Below are positions 60,352 to 64,000 of a stretch of DNA of 64,000 nt, piece after piece. The stretch's first letter is position 1. Each line of letters starts with the position of its first letter. The notes below the pieces were generated by a model that ran no database searches, was not told where the DNA came from, and was given only the letters and a program-made list of their open reading frames with translations. The stretch comes from Haloarcula argentinensis DSM 12282 (GTDB lineage: Archaea; Halobacteriota; Halobacteria; Halobacteriales; Haloarculaceae), in assembly GCA_000336895.1 (NCBI GenBank), contig AOLX01000017.1, forward strand, positions 1-64,000. Reading direction: 5' to 3'. A program made the translations under genes and the position numbers.

Positions 60352-60918
60352 TTACTCTGGTAACGGCGGGTCCGAATCCTCGTCGGCGGTGTCGGCCGCC
60401 GACAGCTCGGACTGGGCCGGCGGCCGTGCCGCGCTTGCCCGTTCCAGCGATGCGAACGTCGATTCTTCCTCGCCTTCGATCATGGTAAGCCGGTCCATGA
60501 CAGTGACGGTCTCTCCATCGGTCGTGTGCGGCGTCACGCACCTGAGTTCCGACCCGGTGTACTCGGCTAATAGTTGGACCGGAAACACAAGTGCCCGGTA
60601 CTGTTCTCCCGATATTTCGGAGTCAACCGACCGGACCTGAAACGCAGGTTCGAGTGAACATCCGTTGCGTTTTGCCCACTCCTGAAAGACGCTAACTCGG
60701 TTGAGTGCGAATAGCCCAAGTTCGGTCCGTGCCTCCGCTGGTGTGGACGGTATCTGCCGGCCAATAACCTGAACAGAGACATCTGATAGAGCATCAGTGT
60801 CCGACAGCCCCTGAAGTCGATCGATGACCGCAGCCTGTTGCTGCGTGTGCCCGTCGGGCAGTAGTGAACGAACGTACAGTTCTGCCCGTGTCCCGTCTGG
60901 CTGCGTGCTCCCCTGCAT
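60352..60918 (-). CDS. Haloarchaeal protein of unknown function
   Basis: This 188-residue soluble protein begins [20 protein letters not shown] and has an alpha/beta-like N-terminal part (about 10-150) containing [40 protein letters not shown] and [20 protein letters not shown]. An acidic disordered C-terminus (about 155-188) contains [19 protein letters not shown]. No motif indicates a reaction. It lies upstream of thrS on the same strand, 58 bases away, with its own AT-rich promoter region at about 60920-60945. Confidence 0.68.
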   Translation of the reverse strand: MQGSTQPDGTRAELYVRSLLPDGHTQQQAAVIDRLQGLSDTDALSDVSVQVIGRQIPSTPAEARTELGLFALNRVSVFQEWAKRNGCSLEPAFQVRSVDSEISGEQYRALVFPVQLLAEYTGSELRCVTPHTTDGETVTVMDRLTMIEGEEESTFASLERASAARPPAQSELSAADTADEDSDPPLPE

Positions 60919-61100
60919 CGTATAGAAATTAATAGGTAGCTACTGGCAAAAGTATTCCTGTTGACAAATAATGGTTAGAACAGTTATACACTGAACGACG
61001 GAAACTGAATCAAACGGGTCCACCACTGGTTGGACAGTCACGGACCGTGTCAGTGTGATAGGGAGTACTATGTGGGCACAGTTCGCATGAGAAGCCGGAT

Positions 61101-61532
61101 ATGTACGATTCGGTGCTCGTAGCCACAGACGGCAGTTCGGGAACGACGGAGACGCTCGCACACGCCACCTCGATCGCGCGCGACAACGACGCGACCCTCC
61201 ACGGGCTGTACGTCGTGGACAAACGGCTGTACGTCGCGGCCGACAAGGCCAATCAGGATGAGGTTCGGCAGTCGCTGGAGGAGGAGGGCGAAGTCGCGCT
61301 CGACGACATCGTGGTCGGGGGCGAGGAGGCCGGCGTCGAGGTCCTCACGACAATGGCAGAAGGGATTCCCCACAAGACGATCACCGACTACGCCGAAGAG
61401 GAGGACATCGACCTCATCGTGATGGGCACCCACGGCCGAACCGGACGGGACCGGGTCGCCAATCTCGGGAGCGTCACCGAGCGCGTCGTTCAGAGCGCAC
61501 CCGTCCCCGTCCTCGTCGTCCACATCGAATAG
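61101..61532 (+). CDS. Universal stress protein, single UspA domain
   Basis: This 143-residue protein begins MYDSVLVATDGSSGTTETLA and ends with GTHGRTGRDRVANLGSVTER, the ATP-binding UspA motif, then VVQSAPVPVLVVHIE. It is the third Usp gene in the window, and the sequence is closer to classical single-domain Usp proteins than the tandem one at 20294-21184. It lies about 180 bases from the divergent hypothetical gene. Confidence 0.92.
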   Translation: MYDSVLVATDGSSGTTETLAHATSIARDNDATLHGLYVVDKRLYVAADKANQDEVRQSLEEEGEVALDDIVVGGEEAGVEVLTTMAEGIPHKTITDYAEEEDIDLIVMGTHGRTGRDRVANLGSVTERVVQSAPVPVLVVHIE

Positions 61533-61641
61533 CGCGGTGTCACTCCGGGTGCAGTGAGGACGGACGCGACAGCGGCTATACGACCGGTACCACCCCGTTC
61601 TGACCGGTATCTTTTCGAGCCGCCGACACGATGGTGGCAGT

Positions 61642-62154
61642 ATGGACAGCCGAGAGTACGAGTTCGAGGGAGCCACACCTGACATCCACGGATACGCCCA
61701 CGTCAGCCGCGAGGCGACACTGGTGGGTGATGTCACCGTCGGCCCGAACGCGAACGTCTGGCCCGGTGTCGTGTTGCGCGGCGACGTGGCCCCCGTCGAG
61801 GTGGGCCGCGAATCGGCGATCGGTGACGGGGCTATCGTCCACGCTTCGACCGTCGGCGAGAAGGTGATGGTCGGCCACGGAGCCGTCCTCAACGATGCAG
61901 CGGTCAAGGACGGGGCGCTCGTTGGGTTCAATTCGACGGTCAGCGATGCCACCATCGGCGAGGGCTCTATCGTCGCGATGGGAACGGTCGTCCCACCGGG
62001 ATACGAGGTCCCCGCGGAGTCCTTTGTCCGCGGGAGTCCGGCCACAGTGACACCGTTGTCCGAGACCACTATCGATCCCAACGAAGTGTTCGAGGCGTTC
62101 AGCTCCGGCGATTACGCGAACCTCGCGGCCCGCCACGAAGACCTCTTCGAGTAA
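61642..62154 (+). CDS. Gamma-carbonic-anhydrase-like protein (left-handed beta-helix)
   Basis: This 170-residue protein has the hexapeptide repeats of a left-handed beta-helix (VTVGPNANVWPGVVLRGDVA, IGDGAIVHASTVGEKVMVGH, VKDGALVGFNSTVSDATIGE). Histidines consistent with metal ligands are seen in IVHAS and MVGHGAVL. The family includes archaeal gamma-carbonic anhydrases and YrdA-like proteins of less certain activity. It is 109 bases downstream of the Usp gene, and about 57 bases before the next gene. Confidence 0.87.
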   Translation: MDSREYEFEGATPDIHGYAHVSREATLVGDVTVGPNANVWPGVVLRGDVAPVEVGRESAIGDGAIVHASTVGEKVMVGHGAVLNDAAVKDGALVGFNSTVSDATIGEGSIVAMGTVVPPGYEVPAESFVRGSPATVTPLSETTIDPNEVFEAFSSGDYANLAARHEDLFE

Positions 62155-62211
62155 CATCCCGTCGGACAACGACGGGTCACTTATAGTGGAAGAACCCACA
62201 CAGTACCGAGC

Positions 62212-64000
62212 ATGGACGATATCGTCGACCTGGTGACCCGGTCGCTCGCTGACGAGACTGCCGCGGCGTTCACTGAGCGGGTCGACGAACAGGCGATGCA
62301 GCTCCGGAAAGCCATCGATGCCGGGGAGTTCGACAACGAGGCGTTCTCCGTCGGTCTGGAGATCGAACTATACGCGATCAACGCCGAGCCGGACCCGCCC
62401 GAACCGGACGATGGGGAAGACAGCGAGGAAGCCACCGAGGAGGACCTGAACAACGACCTGAGCGGATCGGGAAGCGCGGCCTGGAGCGGGTCACTCGACG
62501 CGCCAGCGGAGCCAGAAGGCGGTGGTGGCGCATCACTGGAACCAAACGGCGACGGGGCGTCACTGGAGCCAGACGATAGTAATCCACTGGAACCCGGCGG
62601 CGATGCGCCTCCGGACCAGAATGCTGGCGAAACCGCTGACGAGCCCGAGGATTCTTTCGGTCCCGGAGAGGGACCGTCGCTCGACATCGACCCGGACAGT
62701 CCGCTGGCCGAGGACGAACCGGAGACGCCAGAGGAGGAAGAGGCCGAACCGGCCGTCGAGTCGTCAGTCGAGGAAGAAAGTGACGAGCCGTACATGGATC
62801 CCGAGGACTGGAAGGGGCGGCTGACCCCCTTACCCGACGTGGTGTTCGAGGGGGAGGCCAACAAGGAACTGGGCCTGCACAACGCCGAGGTCAACACCGA
62901 GCCGAACAGTTTCGGCGAGACCGGAATGGAAGTCCAGACGACGGCGGTGGAGATGCAGACGAAACAGGCCCGCCAGCAAGCGAGCAAGCACAACTGCGAA
63001 CTCGTCCTCGACGCGATGTGGACCATCCCACCCGAGGAAGGCAGCGAGCAGTACCTCTCGGCGCACGAGACGAACGACGGCGTCGTCCTCGCGGACAACA
63101 TGCGGCAGGCCCCCAGATACGTGGCGCTGGACAACGAGGCGCTGGACCACGCCGGCGGCAGCATCGACTTCGACGTGCCGGGGTACAGCGGGTCGTTCCC
63201 GACGATTCTGTTCGAGTCGCTGGCCACCTCGATCCAGCCCCACCTCCAGATTCCGGACGCCGAAGCGTTCCCCGAGTACTACAACGCCGCGATCCGGACG
63301 CTCGGGCCGCTGCTTGCGCTGTCGGTGAACTCGCCGTTCCTCCCCGCGGACATGTATGGCGATACCGACGGCGAGTGGCTCTGTGCGAACACCCACCACG
63401 AACTCCGAATCGCGGCCTTCGAGCAGTCGGTCAACACCAGCGAGAACCCGAAGGTTCGGGTCCCGCAGGACCTCGACGACACGACGGATGTTGTCGGCCG
63501 TGTCGTCGACGACGACCTGTTCGCGCCGTTCCTGCGGGAGTTCCTGCACGACGATGACCGGACCGGGTTCGAAGACGAGTTCTGGGAGTTCGACCACAAG
63601 CGCGGGACCTACTGGCGCTGGCTCCGCTGTGTCGCCGGCGGAACCCCGGTCGAGGGAGCAAGCACCGAGCGGTCGCTCCGCATCGAGTACCGCCCGCTCC
63701 CGACCCAGCCTCACGCCAAGGACATGATCGGGCTACAGGCGCTGACGGTCGGCCTCATCCGCGGGCTGGTCGTCGCCGACCACCCCGCCGCGGAACTGCC
63801 GTGGCAGGAGGCCAGGCGGAGCTTCTACAGCGCCGCACAGGACGGCTCCGACGCGGACCTCTCGTGGGTGACGGCCGAGGGCGAGCGGACGGTTGATCAC
63901 GACGACATCTACGACGAGGTTTTCCAGTACGCCCGTCTGGGGCTATCCGAGCAGGGCGTGCCCGAGGCTCGCATCGACGAGTATCTCGACCCGATTGAAG
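62212..64000 (+). CDS. Glutamate-cysteine-ligase-like protein with acidic insert (partial)
   Basis: The frame from ATG 62212 (MDDIVDLVTRSLADETAAAF) is open to the right end and so is incomplete. The N-terminus includes SVGLEIELYAIN, a carboxylate-amine ligase start like GCS2 enzymes. A long Glu/Asp/Pro-rich insert (about 60-200) includes repeated GASLEP units. The catalytic core resumes with LGLHNAEVNTEPNSFGETGM and later TERSLRIEYRPLPTQPHAKD. Haloarchaea make gamma-glutamylcysteine, but I cannot tell whether this is the enzyme for it. The predicted length so far is about 596 residues. Confidence 0.65.
   Translation, partial: MDDIVDLVTRSLADETAAAFTERVDEQAMQLRKAIDAGEFDNEAFSVGLEIELYAINAEPDPPEPDDGEDSEEATEEDLNNDLSGSGSAAWSGSLDAPAEPEGGGGASLEPNGDGASLEPDDSNPLEPGGDAPPDQNAGETADEPEDSFGPGEGPSLDIDPDSPLAEDEPETPEEEEAEPAVESSVEEESDEPYMDPEDWKGRLTPLPDVVFEGEANKELGLHNAEVNTEPNSFGETGMEVQTTAVEMQTKQARQQASKHNCELVLDAMWTIPPEEGSEQYLSAHETNDGVVLADNMRQAPRYVALDNEALDHAGGSIDFDVPGYSGSFPTILFESLATSIQPHLQIPDAEAFPEYYNAAIRTLGPLLALSVNSPFLPADMYGDTDGEWLCANTHHELRIAAFEQSVNTSENPKVRVPQDLDDTTDVVGRVVDDDLFAPFLREFLHDDDRTGFEDEFWEFDHKRGTYWRWLRCVAGGTPVEGASTERSLRIEYRPLPTQPHAKDMIGLQALTVGLIRGLVVADHPAAELPWQEARRSFYSAAQDGSDADLSWVTAEGERTVDHDDIYDEVFQYARLGLSEQGVPEARIDEYLDPIE

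Overview
The window is chromosomal DNA from an extremely halophilic archaeon, most likely Haloarcula or a close relative. The proteins are strongly acidic and the DNA is GC-rich. Promoters are TATA-type and many genes start without a leader. Typical haloarchaeal families are present: Bat-type HTH regulators, DUF2298, PAC2, aIF2-alpha with S27e and L44e, Nop10, and DDDAVSPVIG type IV pilins. The L44e protein looks identical to the Haloarcula marismortui protein as I remember it. Bases 1-38 are not biological: they are a 454 adaptor fused to the Tn5/Nextera mosaic end, so the window starts at a contig edge.

Layout. 39-6412: distal part of an Mrp/Mnh cation/proton antiporter operon with a DUF4040 subunit, B, C and three D-type subunits. 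6.6-8.5 kb: two type IV pilins flanking a membrane-anchored winged-helix protein. 8.7-16.4 kb: a secreted protein, several polytopic membrane proteins, a purine phosphoribosyltransferase, an initiator tRNA-Met preceded by degenerate copies of its own 3' end, a GT2/GtrA pair and a DUF2298 protein. 16.4-20.3 kb: translation and RNP operon (L44e, S27e, aIF2-alpha, Nop10, PAC2 chaperone), then a DnaJ-domain protein. 20.3-32.1 kb: stress proteins and metabolism, including a threonine-synthase-like protein without the usual PLP lysine, a thiolase with serine at both catalytic cysteine positions, and a halolysin-type protease.

32.3-37.9 kb is the most interesting chromosomal block. It holds two Bat-type regulators (one cysteine-rich), DUF2249, an NnrS-like membrane protein, an SRPBCC protein, and a probable RiPP pair: a 101-residue precursor ending in a CGCGG motif directly abutting a radical SAM/SPASM maturase. 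Four exact CGAA-N4-TTCG palindromes and one near copy sit in its promoter regions, suggesting one local regulon, perhaps responding to oxygen or redox state.

43.0-46.7 kb carries a compact AT-richer mobile element of about 2.75 kb. It encodes a ribbon-helix-helix/winged-helix-like protein overlapping a complete tyrosine recombinase, plus one reverse-strand gene. It has near-perfect 18-bp terminal inverted repeats and 8-bp flanking repeats, and it splits a Tat-exported beta-propeller gene. Removing it at the 8-bp repeats restores one 322-residue reading frame exactly.

46.8-64 kb is mostly housekeeping: aldo/keto reductase, MBL hydrolase, CTP synthase, GMP synthase ATP-PPase subunit, PspA, SLC13 permease, lipid kinase, ThrRS, a universal stress protein, a gamma-carbonic-anhydrase-like protein, and a partial glutamate-cysteine-ligase-like gene running off the right end. 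Three small genes absent from a 60-residue-cutoff ORF list are added: 27385-27540, 41564-41728 and 52421-52594.
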